This document shows, piece by piece, positions 37,256 through 45,302 of a stretch of DNA of 64,000 nucleotides. The notes below the pieces were generated by a model, which worked only from the letters and a program-made list of their open reading frames with translations, searched no databases and was not told where the DNA came from. Origin of the DNA: an uncultured Clostridia bacterium (GTDB lineage Bacteria; Bacillota; Clostridia; Oscillospirales; Ruminococcaceae); NCBI GenBank assembly GCA_945910815.1, contig CAMDZD010000011.1:1-64000 (forward strand). Reading direction: 5' to 3'. The first letter of the stretch is position 1; each line of letters begins with the position of its first letter. The position numbers and the translations under genes were made by a program.

Positions 37256-38983
37256 ATGAAAAAACTTATGCTCGGAAACGAAGCTTTCGCAAGAGGTCTT
37301 TACGAAGCAGGGTGTACAATAGCATCAAGCTATCCCGGAACTCCCTCAACTGAAATAACTGAATTTGTAGCAAAATATGATGAAGTATATGCGGAATGGG
37401 CGCCGAATGAAAAAGTAGCTGTTGAAACTGCAATCGGTGCATCAATAGCTGGTGCGAGAAGTTTCAGTGCTATGAAACATGTAGGTCTTAACGTTGCAGC
37501 TGACCCGCTTTATACTATTTCATATTCCGGAGTAAACGGCGGTCTTGTAATCGCAGTAGCTGATGACCCCGGTATGCATTCATCACAGAATGAACAGGAC
37601 AGCCGTCACCACGCTATTGCATCAAAAGTAATGATGATTGAACCCTCAAATTCATCGGAGTGCAAGGAGTTCGCAAAAACTGCTTTTGACCTCTCCGAAC
37701 AGTTTGACACTCCTGTTATAGTAAGACTTTCAACAAGAGTATCACATTCACAGAGCATTGTCGAACTCTGCGAACGTGAGGAAAAACCTCTTAAAGAATA
37801 CATAAAAAACCCCTCAAAGTATGTTATGATGCCGGCATTCGCAAGACCTCGCCATGTATTCGTTGAAGAACGTCTGCAAAAGCTTACTGAATACGCTGAA
37901 ACATCTCCGCTGAATCGTGTGGAAATATCTGAAAATGCGGAATTTGGTGTAATAGCAAGCGGTGCTGTATATGAATATGCCAAGGAATCACTCGGAAATA
38001 AAGCGTCCTTCCTGAAATTAGGAACAATAAATCCTATGCCCGTAAAGCTTATTCAGGATTTTGCAAAGAAATATGATAAAATCTATGTAATAGAGGAACT
38101 CGATGATATTATTGAAACTCACTGCCGTAAAATCGGTATAACGAATATAATCGGCAAAGAACTTTTCGGATTCTGCGGTGAACTTTCACAGACTGTTATT
38201 GCAGAAAAAATTCTCGGAACTAAGCCGGAGTATACAGAATTTCCCGAAAATGTACCGGTAAGACCTCCCGTTATGTGTGCCGGCTGTCCGCACAGAGGAT
38301 TATTCTACTGTCTTTCAAAGCTTAAAGTTACAGTATCGGGAGATATCGGCTGTTATACTCTCGGAGCGTCCGCTCCTCTTTCCGCTATGGATACCACAAT
38401 ATGTATGGGTGCATCAGTTTCAGCACTTCACGGATTCAACAAGGCAAGGGGTGAAGAAGCTGAAAAGAAAAGCGTTGCAGTTATCGGCGATTCAACGTTT
38501 ATGCACAGCGGTATGACCGGTCTTGTAAATATTGCTTATAACGCTACAAATTCTACGGTAATAATTCTTGACAACTCAATCACAGGTATGACAGGACATC
38601 AGCAGAATCCTACAACCGGAAAAAATCTCAAGGGTGACCCTGCCGCAGCCGTAAATCTTGAGGCACTTTGCAAGGCTTTAGGTATTCAGCGTGTAAGAGT
38701 CGTTGACCCTTATTGTCTCGCTGAAACTGAAAAGGCTATAAAAGAGGAACTTGCCGTCGCTGAACCGTCTGTTATTATATCACGCCGTCCGTGTGCATTA
38801 CTGAAATATGTTAAGCATAAGCCGTCACTTAAAGTTGATTCGGAAAAATGCAAGGGCTGTAAAATGTGCATGAAACTCGGCTGTCCTGCTATATCAATAA
38901 AGGACGGAAAAGCCGTTATTGACCATACCCAGTGCGTTGGCTGTGGAATATGTCAGGAAATGTGCAGATTTGACGCTATATAG
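37256..38983 (+). CDS. iorA: Indolepyruvate:ferredoxin oxidoreductase, alpha subunit
   Basis: 575 residues. Order of domains: pyrimidine-binding domain at the N-terminus (ASSYPGTPSTEITEF), a middle domain, a thiamine-diphosphate domain (GDIGCYTLG, then GDSTFMHSG) and a C-terminal 2[4Fe-4S] ferredoxin-like domain (CKGCKMCMKLGCP and CVGCGICQEMC). It oxidatively decarboxylates aryl 2-oxoacids from aromatic amino acids to aryl-acetyl-CoA with reduction of ferredoxin. The beta subunit gene follows after one small gene. AAAGGATTT precedes ATG 37256. Confidence 0.95.
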   Translation: MKKLMLGNEAFARGLYEAGCTIASSYPGTPSTEITEFVAKYDEVYAEWAPNEKVAVETAIGASIAGARSFSAMKHVGLNVAADPLYTISYSGVNGGLVIAVADDPGMHSSQNEQDSRHHAIASKVMMIEPSNSSECKEFAKTAFDLSEQFDTPVIVRLSTRVSHSQSIVELCEREEKPLKEYIKNPSKYVMMPAFARPRHVFVEERLQKLTEYAETSPLNRVEISENAEFGVIASGAVYEYAKESLGNKASFLKLGTINPMPVKLIQDFAKKYDKIYVIEELDDIIETHCRKIGITNIIGKELFGFCGELSQTVIAEKILGTKPEYTEFPENVPVRPPVMCAGCPHRGLFYCLSKLKVTVSGDIGCYTLGASAPLSAMDTTICMGASVSALHGFNKARGEEAEKKSVAVIGDSTFMHSGMTGLVNIAYNATNSTVIILDNSITGMTGHQQNPTTGKNLKGDPAAAVNLEALCKALGIQRVRVVDPYCLAETEKAIKEELAVAEPSVIISRRPCALLKYVKHKPSLKVDSEKCKGCKMCMKLGCPAISIKDGKAVIDHTQCVGCGICQEMCRFDAI

Positions 38984-39040
38984 CTGGAGGTGGCTCTGCC
39001 CCCTCCAGACCTCCCCCGCAAGCCTTTTGAAAAAGGCTTG
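38984..39040. repeat. Double palindromic element after iorA
   Basis: Two adjacent perfect hairpins: CTGGAGG (38984-38990) with CCTCCAG (39002-39008), and CAAGCCTTTT (39019-39028) with AAAAGGCTTG (39031-39040). They sit right at the iorA stop, and a T-rich tract (39050-39055) follows. The C-rich composition (GCCCCCTCC, CTCCCCCGC) contrasts with the AT-rich surroundings. It resembles interspersed palindromic repeats of ruminococcal genomes and may act as a partial terminator. No second copy was noticed in the window. Confidence 0.7.
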
Positions 39041-39070
39041 ACCGAAAACTTTTTTACAAAGGTGATTTTT

Positions 39071-39457
39071 ATGGAAAATGAAATTTATAAAGCTTTTGCA
39101 GAATGGCTTGACAATCTGCTTGAACAGGATATGCCCGAAAATACCAAGGCTTATAACTTCAATCTTTATGAGGAGGAAGATGAAACATACGGCATACAGC
39201 TTATAGCCTCCGATGAATTTGATGAGAATGACTGCGGAGAATGGGCGTGTTCGGAAATATATTCTTCGGAGGAAGATATTTTCTATATCGACCATTCAGA
39301 CGAAAAAAATGCTGACCGTCAGAGAGGTATGGATTTTATATGCGGTATGATAAAAGAATATCTCGAAAACGGAAAATATTCCGATAAACTGAAAAAATCA
39401 AAGGCTGTCGGAGTCGGATTCGTTGACGGCGATATTGAAATCTTATTTAAAAAATAA
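39071..39457 (+). CDS. Small acidic protein of unknown function between iorA and iorB
   Basis: 128 residues from ATG 39071 (AAAGGTGA upstream); the open frame extending left runs through the palindromic element and is discarded. The protein is acidic with no membrane segment: YEEEDETYGIQLIASDEFDE, then WACSEIYSSEED, and GVGFVDGDIEIL at the end. I do not recognise the family. It lies in the ior transcript, so a role connected with the oxidoreductase or simple hitch-hiking are both possible. Confidence 0.75.
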   Translation: MENEIYKAFAEWLDNLLEQDMPENTKAYNFNLYEEEDETYGIQLIASDEFDENDCGEWACSEIYSSEEDIFYIDHSDEKNADRQRGMDFICGMIKEYLENGKYSDKLKKSKAVGVGFVDGDIEILFKK

Positions 39458-39471
39458 ATCAGGAGGATTTT

Positions 39472-40047
39472 ATGGATACTAAATCTGTTATGATAGTCGG
39501 AGTAGGCGGACAAGGTTCACTGCTTGCTTCGAGAATTTTGGGAAACGTACTTTTAAATCAGGGGTTTGACGTAAAAGTCAGTGAAGTTCACGGAATGTCA
39601 CAGCGTGGCGGTTCTGTTGTCACATATGTAAAGTACGGCGAAAAGGTATATTCACCGGTTATCGAAAAAGGCGAGGCTGATATAATTATATCATTTGAAA
39701 AGCTTGAATCCGCAAGATGGATTCCGTATCTTAAAAAAGGCGGTCATCTGATTACATCGATTCAGAAAATAGACCCTATGCCCGTAATTACTGGAAATAT
39801 GGAATATCCGGAAGATATTGACGAAAAAATTAAAAATCTCGGTATTGATATTATATCTGTTGACGCTCTCGGACTCGCTGAACAGGCAGGTACTGCAAAG
39901 GCATCAAATGTTGTGCTTATGGGAGTACTCTCCACTAAAATGGGATTTGATGAATCAGTATGGCAGAACGCTCTTGAACAGTGTGTTCCGTCAAAATTCC
40001 TTGAACTCAATAAAAAGGCTTTCGCTCTCGGAGTTCAAAACGCATAA
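39472..40047 (+). CDS. iorB: Indolepyruvate:ferredoxin oxidoreductase, beta subunit
   Basis: 191 residues, the usual length. The gamma-type 2-oxoacid oxidoreductase fold starts with MIVGVGGQGSLLASRILG, then VKVSEVHGMSQRGGSVVTYV and ADIIISFEKLE. It pairs with IorA to make the functional enzyme. CAGGAGGATTT is the ribosome site. paaK follows 40 bp downstream in the same direction. Confidence 0.95.
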   Translation: MDTKSVMIVGVGGQGSLLASRILGNVLLNQGFDVKVSEVHGMSQRGGSVVTYVKYGEKVYSPVIEKGEADIIISFEKLESARWIPYLKKGGHLITSIQKIDPMPVITGNMEYPEDIDEKIKNLGIDIISVDALGLAEQAGTAKASNVVLMGVLSTKMGFDESVWQNALEQCVPSKFLELNKKAFALGVQNA

Positions 40048-40086
40048 GCCATTAATATATATAAAATCAGGAGGAATTAAATACCA

Positions 40087-41379
40087 ATGGAAAATTACTG
40101 GAACAAAGAAATCGAATGTATGTCCCGTGAGGATATGAAAAAGTTGCAGGACGAACGTCTTGTCGCACAGGTTAAGCATGTTTATGAAAATGTACCTTAC
40201 TACAAGAACCTTATGGATAAAAAGGGAGTTACTCCCGATGACATCAAATCAACAGATGACCTTCACAAGCTTCCTTTTCTGACTAAAAATGATTTGCGTG
40301 AGGCATATCCTTACGGACTTCTTGCAAAACCTCTTTCAGAATGTGTAAGAATACAGTCAACAAGCGGTACTACCGGAAAGAGAGTAGTCGCATTCTACAC
40401 ACAGAATGATATTGACCTCTGGGAGGACTGCTGTGCAAGAGCTATTACTGCCGTAGGCGGTACTAAAGAAGATGTATGTCAGGTATGCTATGGATACGGT
40501 CTTTTCACAGGAGGCCCCGGACTGAACGGCGGTTCACATAAAGTAGGCTGTCTTACACTTCCAATGTCATCAGGAAATACTGAAAGACAGATTCAGTTCA
40601 TGAGAGATTTAGGCTCAACAATTCTCTGCTGTACTCCGTCATATGCTGCATATATCGGCGAGACTCTTCACGAAATGGGCTTTACTCCCGATGATATAAA
40701 GCTTAAAGCCGGAATATTCGGTGCAGAGCCATGGACTGAAGAAATGCGTCACGAAATTGAAAATCTTCTCGGAATCAAGGCTTATGATATTTATGGTCTT
40801 ACTGAAACAAGTGGCCCCGGAGTTGCTTTTGAATGTTCCGAACAGTCAGGCATGCACATTAATGAAGACCATTTTATTCCTGAAATTATTGACCCCGATA
40901 CTGGTGAAGTTCTTCCGGAAGGTTCAAAGGGTGAACTCGTATTCACAAGCATTACTAAAGAAGCATTCCCGCTTCTCCGTTACAGAACACGTGATATATG
41001 CATTCTCACAAGGGAAAAATGTTCATGCGGAAGAACTCTTATAAAGATGTGCAAGCCTATGGGAAGAAGTGACGATATGCTTATTATCAGAGGCGTTAAC
41101 GTTTTCCCATCACAGATTGAAACTGTTCTCATCAATAAAGGCTACTCACTCAACTATCAGATTGAAGTCGACCGTGTAAACAATACCGATACACTTGACA
41201 TCAATATCGAAATGAAACCCGAACAGTCAGAAAATATTCAGGCTGAAGAAAAGAAACTCGCTTCCGCTATCAAGACTATGCTCGGAATAAGTCCCAAGGT
41301 TCACCTCGTTCCCGAAAAATCAATAGCAAGAAGTGAGGGCAAGGCTGTCCGTGTTGTCGATAAACGTAAGCTCCACTAA
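40087..41379 (+). CDS. paaK: Phenylacetate-CoA ligase family protein
   Basis: 430 residues. The adenylate-forming signature STSGTTGKRVV lies near residue 97; YGLTETSGPG and LLRYRTRDI are the later core motifs, and CSCGRTL and GRSDDMLIIRG mark the C-terminal domain. Beside iorAB it probably runs in reverse physiologically, conserving energy as ATP by releasing free arylacetate from aryl-acetyl-CoA, as proposed for anaerobes with this cluster; that direction is inference. GGAGGAATTAAATACC precedes ATG 40087. Confidence 0.94.
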   Translation: MENYWNKEIECMSREDMKKLQDERLVAQVKHVYENVPYYKNLMDKKGVTPDDIKSTDDLHKLPFLTKNDLREAYPYGLLAKPLSECVRIQSTSGTTGKRVVAFYTQNDIDLWEDCCARAITAVGGTKEDVCQVCYGYGLFTGGPGLNGGSHKVGCLTLPMSSGNTERQIQFMRDLGSTILCCTPSYAAYIGETLHEMGFTPDDIKLKAGIFGAEPWTEEMRHEIENLLGIKAYDIYGLTETSGPGVAFECSEQSGMHINEDHFIPEIIDPDTGEVLPEGSKGELVFTSITKEAFPLLRYRTRDICILTREKCSCGRTLIKMCKPMGRSDDMLIIRGVNVFPSQIETVLINKGYSLNYQIEVDRVNNTDTLDINIEMKPEQSENIQAEEKKLASAIKTMLGISPKVHLVPEKSIARSEGKAVRVVDKRKLH

Positions 41380-41408
41380 AAAATTTTCGTAAATTATTCT
41401 GAAAACAC

Positions 41409-41436
41409 TTGACAATTCCATTAAATATTGTATAAT
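41409..41436 (+). promoter_or_regulatory. Promoter of the zinc-ribbon gene
   Basis: TTGACA (41409-41414), 16 bp, TATAAT (41431-41436). Confidence 0.78.
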
Positions 41437-41487
41437 TATAAGTAAGAAATATTTTTTTCAAATTTATACATGGGAGTGATTTCTAAA

Positions 41488-41922
41488 ATGGGAATTATCG
41501 AAAAATTCAATGATGTCAGCAAAATGGCTAACGATAAAGCCAAAAACATCAGCGAGGCTAACAACCTCAAAAGAAAAATCCTCTATGAGGAAGAAAGAAT
41601 CGTTGAAATCTTTGCAGATATCGGCAAAAAATACTACAAGAACCCTAACGAAGACCCTAACGTTTTCCGTGTTCTCTGCGAAGATATAGACACAAGAAGA
41701 AGAAGAATAAAGAGAATGCGTTTCGAACTCAACGAAATCAGAGGATACAAAATCTGTCCGAAATGCAATTCAGAAGTTAAGGATAACTTCCAGTTCTGCG
41801 GTGTATGCGGTGCAAGACTTCCTGACCCTGACGATGAAGATTTTACATCACTCGAAACTAACGACTACTACACTGAAAGCAGTAACAACTTCTTCAACGC
41901 TGACTCAACAAAAACATACTAA
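41488..41922 (+). CDS. Zinc-ribbon protein with N-terminal coiled coil
   Basis: 144 residues from ATG 41488, chosen over an in-frame ATG at 41470 because GGGAGTGA sits at the right distance before it. Residues 1-80 are charged and helical (KMANDKAKNISEANNLKRKI, RRRRIKRMRFELNEIRG). A rubredoxin-like zinc ribbon follows (CPKCNSEVKDNFQFCGVCG). The C-terminus is acidic and Asn/Ser-rich. This arrangement is common in Firmicute proteins of unknown role. It is monocistronic, with its own promoter and terminator. Confidence 0.8.
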   Translation: MGIIEKFNDVSKMANDKAKNISEANNLKRKILYEEERIVEIFADIGKKYYKNPNEDPNVFRVLCEDIDTRRRRIKRMRFELNEIRGYKICPKCNSEVKDNFQFCGVCGARLPDPDDEDFTSLETNDYYTESSNNFFNADSTKTY

Positions 41923-41932
41923 TCTTTTTTCC

Positions 41933-41967
41933 GACTGTCCGGATTTTTATGCGGACAGTCTTTTTTT
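41933..41967 (+). terminator. Terminator after the zinc-ribbon gene
   Basis: GACTGTCCG (41933-41941) with CGGACAGTC (41952-41960), then seven T. Confidence 0.92.
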
Positions 41968-41979
41968 AAGGTGATTTTT

Positions 41980-43311
41980 ATGAAATATATAAAAAATGCT
42001 CTGTCAGTTATTCTGCTGATGATTTTTTTCAGTACAGTATTTATATGCACTCTTTCGGATTTAAACATATTTTTAAAAATTGCTGTAATTATAATATCTT
42101 CAACAGCATATTTTATAACAAGCTTTAAAGCTCCTCAAATCAAACAGGCTTCCAGAAAGCTCCAACATCTTAACCACGGCTGTAATCTTATAATGCTTGC
42201 AGGATATTCGGCAGTTCTTGAAACTGTTCTGACAATTGCAATATGCCTTAAAACCGATGTTTCCGCTTTGACTGTAATTATAAATTCGCTTTTTGCGGGA
42301 GTATTTATAATTGCTATGACACTGAACGGAATTTTAAAAACTGCCATAACTTCAAAACAGGTGAAATTTATATGGTATATACTACTTATTTTTATGTGGT
42401 ATATTCCGCCGGTAAATATAATAATATTCTGTCACTTTTATAAAACCGGAAAACGTGAATTTCGTTTTGAGACGGCTCGCCTTGACCTCGAAAAAGTACG
42501 TGCTGAAGATTCCGTATGCCGTACAAAATATCCTATACTTATGGTTCACGGAATATTTTTCCGTGACTGGCAGTATTTCAACTACTGGGGCAGAGTTCCG
42601 AACGCTCTTATTTCATATGGTGCAGAAATTTATTACGGAAATCAGCAGTCTGCAAAATCAGTGGCAGAAAGTGCGGAGGAGCTTAAAAACCGCATACTGG
42701 AAGTAATTAAGGAATCGTGTGCGGAAAAGGTCAATATTATTGCACACTCAAAGGGCGGACTCGATTCAAGATATGCCATAAGCAAACTCGGAATGGACAA
42801 GTATGTTGCATCACTCACTACTATAAATACTCCGCATAAGGGGTGCGATTTTGTTGACAATCTGCTGAATACATTTCCCGAAAGCTTTATAAAATTCGTT
42901 GCGGAAAAGTATAACAGAATATTTTCAAAACTGGGTGACAATTCACCGGATTTTCTTGCCGGAATACTTGACCTTCGGGCATCTTCGTGCAAAAAGCTTG
43001 ATGAATCACTTCCCGATTCTCCGAATGTATACTATCAGAGCTATATGTCGGAAATGAAAAATTTCTTTTCAGCCGGTATTCCGCTTAATATAGGCTATCT
43101 GCTTATAAAAAAATGCAACGGGAAAAATGACGGTCTTGTATGGGTTGAATCGGCTAAGCATGGCGAAAATTTTACTCTTATTGAAAATAAATTTCCGAGA
43201 GGAATTTCCCATGGCGATATGATTGACCTTTTCAGAGAAAATATAAAAGGCTTTGATATTCGTGAATTTTATACAAATATTGCTTTAAATCTTAAAAATA
43301 TGGGATATTAA
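41980..43311 (+). CDS. Membrane-anchored alpha/beta-hydrolase (lipase/esterase-like)
   Basis: 443 residues from ATG 41980 (AAGGTGATTTTT upstream). Four hydrophobic segments occupy about 5-150. The alpha/beta-hydrolase domain follows: PILMVHGIFFRDW supplies the oxyanion-hole region and IIAHSKGGLDSRYA holds the nucleophilic Ser in a GHSxG-like elbow with A in place of the first G. INTPHKGCDF is typical of triacylglycerol-lipase relatives. HGDMIDL near the C-terminus probably gives the catalytic His. The substrate is unknown; a membrane lipid or ester is plausible. Confidence 0.83.
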   Translation: MKYIKNALSVILLMIFFSTVFICTLSDLNIFLKIAVIIISSTAYFITSFKAPQIKQASRKLQHLNHGCNLIMLAGYSAVLETVLTIAICLKTDVSALTVIINSLFAGVFIIAMTLNGILKTAITSKQVKFIWYILLIFMWYIPPVNIIIFCHFYKTGKREFRFETARLDLEKVRAEDSVCRTKYPILMVHGIFFRDWQYFNYWGRVPNALISYGAEIYYGNQQSAKSVAESAEELKNRILEVIKESCAEKVNIIAHSKGGLDSRYAISKLGMDKYVASLTTINTPHKGCDFVDNLLNTFPESFIKFVAEKYNRIFSKLGDNSPDFLAGILDLRASSCKKLDESLPDSPNVYYQSYMSEMKNFFSAGIPLNIGYLLIKKCNGKNDGLVWVESAKHGENFTLIENKFPRGISHGDMIDLFRENIKGFDIREFYTNIALNLKNMGY

Positions 43312-43322
43312 CATTTTGTTTA

Positions 43323-43351
43323 TTGATTAATGCGGATTTGTGTGCTATAAT
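43323..43351 (+). promoter_or_regulatory. Plus-strand promoter pointing into the antisense of the downstream gene
   Basis: TTGATT (43323-43328), 17 bp, TATAAT (43346-43351). No plus-strand gene follows until rmuC 470 bp away; immediately downstream is the minus-strand gene 43355-43747. It could make an antisense RNA or a long rmuC leader. Confidence 0.5.
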
Positions 43352-43354
43352 ATA

Positions 43355-43747
43355 TTATGAAAAACATTCACGCCTTAAAAAAATGCGTATGAACCTGCAG
43401 AGAAAATATGCCGGTATGCAGAGTATGAACCATACAAGTGTAAACGGAAGGCATATCTGCCCCATAATATTAAATGGTACTTCGGAATAATCCCATACAT
43501 TCCACTTTAAAATTATATTTACAACTATTCCGACAAGAAATTCCGTTGCCGTAATGAATAAAGCTCCTATAAGACAGCTTTTTAAAAGAGTTATTCCCGA
43601 ACTGCTGTTTATAATATATAAAATCATAAGTATTATACCGCCTGTTATTCCCATTGTCCAGTGCGTATATCCCCTGTCAATAATTTCTATCATACTGTAT
43701 ATAAAAAATCCCATAAGAAATGAGATTGAACATTCTGCAGTTTTCAA
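43355..43747 (-). CDS. Putative four-helix membrane protein, CmpB/type IV ABC-permease-like
   Basis: 130 residues if translation begins at TTG 43747, where AAAGGAGAGG stands at the right distance; the longer open frame up to 43828 would run into the rmuC start. Four hydrophobic segments are present. WNVWDYSEVPFNIMGQICLP is typical of the small CmpB-like membrane proteins labelled putative ABC-transporter type IV. No partner ATPase lies nearby, so transport is unproven. It is divergent from rmuC. Confidence 0.72.
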   Translation of the reverse strand: MKTAECSISFLMGFFIYSMIEIIDRGYTHWTMGITGGIILMILYIINSSSGITLLKSCLIGALFITATEFLVGIVVNIILKWNVWDYSEVPFNIMGQICLPFTLVWFILCIPAYFLCRFIRIFLRRECFS

Positions 43748-43821
43748 AATACAATTCCCCTCTCCTTTTTTTATTTTATTATATACATATTCAAAATTTA
43801 TATTCAAAGGAATATTTTCAC

Positions 43822-45294
43822 ATGACAAATATTATTATTATCATTTTACTGATTATTCTTATTGCAATGTGTGCAATAATTATTATGAAGCTTTCCGGAA
43901 AAAATCAGAATCAGAATACAAATGAAATTCTTGAAAAGAATTTCATTCAGATTAAACAGGATATTTCCTCCTCCGGCAATGAAAATATGCGTTATATCGG
44001 GGAAATTGTTTCCGGAAATCAGAAAAATCTGAACGATTTAATTACAGGTCAGCTGAAAAATATCGGTGAAAATCTGACCGAAAAGCAAAATACATCTATG
44101 GAAATGTTCACACGTATGAATAACGTCACTGAACAGCATTTCAGTTCATTTACTGCCGATACCGAACAGAAGCTCAATAATATAAAAAATGCTCTCGAAA
44201 AAAGAATTTCGGAAATACAGTCTGAAAATTCAAATCAGCTGAAAATTATAAGCTCATCACTCGATGAAAAACAGAATTTATCCCTTGAGGCTTTCACGAA
44301 AATGAACTCACTTACCGAACAGCGTTTCAGTTCATTTACTGCCGATACCGAACAGAAACTCAATAACATAAGAATTTCCGTTCAGAAAGGTCTTGCGGAT
44401 ATTCAGTCCGATACAAATAACCGCCTTAATCAGATTCAGGGAGTTGTTGAAGAAAAATTACAGAAAACGCTTGATTCAAAAGTATCACAGGCATTTTCAA
44501 CAGTAAGCTCCCGTCTTGAACAGGTATACAAGGAACTCGGAGAGGTTCAGAGTATTGCCTCCGGAGTTACCGACTTGAAAAAAATTCTTTCAAACGTAAA
44601 GACAAGAGGAATTTTCGGAGAATTACAGCTCCGCAATATTCTTAAAGAAACCCTGACACCCTCGCAGTACCTTGAAAATGTCAGAATAAAATCGGGATTT
44701 GTTGAATTTGCAATTGTCATTCCGGCTGAAAACGATGAACATATTCTTCTGCCGATAGATTCAAAATTCCCGAATGATACATACAGCAATCTTTCAGACG
44801 CTCTCGAAAAAGGCAGTAAATCAGAAATCGAAGATGCCCGGAAAGCTCTTGTAACACGTCTTAAATCCGAGGGAAAAGATATTTCATCGAAATATATAAA
44901 TCCTCCGGAAACCACCGATTTTGCTGTAATGTTTCTGCCGTCAGAGGGACTTTATGCCGAGGCAGTAAATTTAAATATGGTTGAAATTCTTCAGCGTGAA
45001 TATCATGTTGCTCTTGCAGGTCCGAGTACTATGACCGCACTGCTTAACAGTCTGCGAATGGGATTTCAGAGTATGGCTATCCGCAAGCAGAGTGACAATG
45101 TATGGAAAGTCCTTAATGATGTCAAAAAAGAATTTGAAAAGTTTTCTGACGCTCTCGAAAATGCACAGAAAAAAATTAATACTGCAAGCTCCGAGCTCGA
45201 AACTCTTGTAGGCACTCGCACAAGAATGTTACGCAGACAATTGCAGAACGTCACTGAACTTGACAATTCAAATAATAATCAGAATGGAGTGTAA
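43822..45294 (+). CDS. rmuC: DNA recombination protein RmuC homologue
   Basis: 490 residues from ATG 43822 (AAAGGAATATTTTC upstream). An N-terminal membrane segment (about 3-22) is followed by a long coiled coil (about 30-235) and the nuclease-like RmuC domain (about 240-450: GIFGELQLRNIL, LPIDSKFP, FLPSEGLYAEA, AGPSTMTALLNSL). RmuC limits inversions and rearrangements at short inverted repeats. The coiled coil contains an internal duplication of 62 residues with EQ.FSSFTADTEQKLNNI in both copies. The malQ start lies nine bases downstream, so transcription is probably shared. Confidence 0.92.
   Translation: MTNIIIIILLIILIAMCAIIIMKLSGKNQNQNTNEILEKNFIQIKQDISSSGNENMRYIGEIVSGNQKNLNDLITGQLKNIGENLTEKQNTSMEMFTRMNNVTEQHFSSFTADTEQKLNNIKNALEKRISEIQSENSNQLKIISSSLDEKQNLSLEAFTKMNSLTEQRFSSFTADTEQKLNNIRISVQKGLADIQSDTNNRLNQIQGVVEEKLQKTLDSKVSQAFSTVSSRLEQVYKELGEVQSIASGVTDLKKILSNVKTRGIFGELQLRNILKETLTPSQYLENVRIKSGFVEFAIVIPAENDEHILLPIDSKFPNDTYSNLSDALEKGSKSEIEDARKALVTRLKSEGKDISSKYINPPETTDFAVMFLPSEGLYAEAVNLNMVEILQREYHVALAGPSTMTALLNSLRMGFQSMAIRKQSDNVWKVLNDVKKEFEKFSDALENAQKKINTASSELETLVGTRTRMLRRQLQNVTELDNSNNNQNGV
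44131..44370 (+). repeat. Intragenic duplication in rmuC, 186-bp period
   Basis: The 54 bases at 44131-44184 recur at 44317-44370 with 51 matches by eye. The high DNA identity compared with the rest of the coiled coil suggests recent duplication or gene conversion between the two copies. Confidence 0.8.
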
Positions 45295-45302
45295 TTTTTT
45301 TA

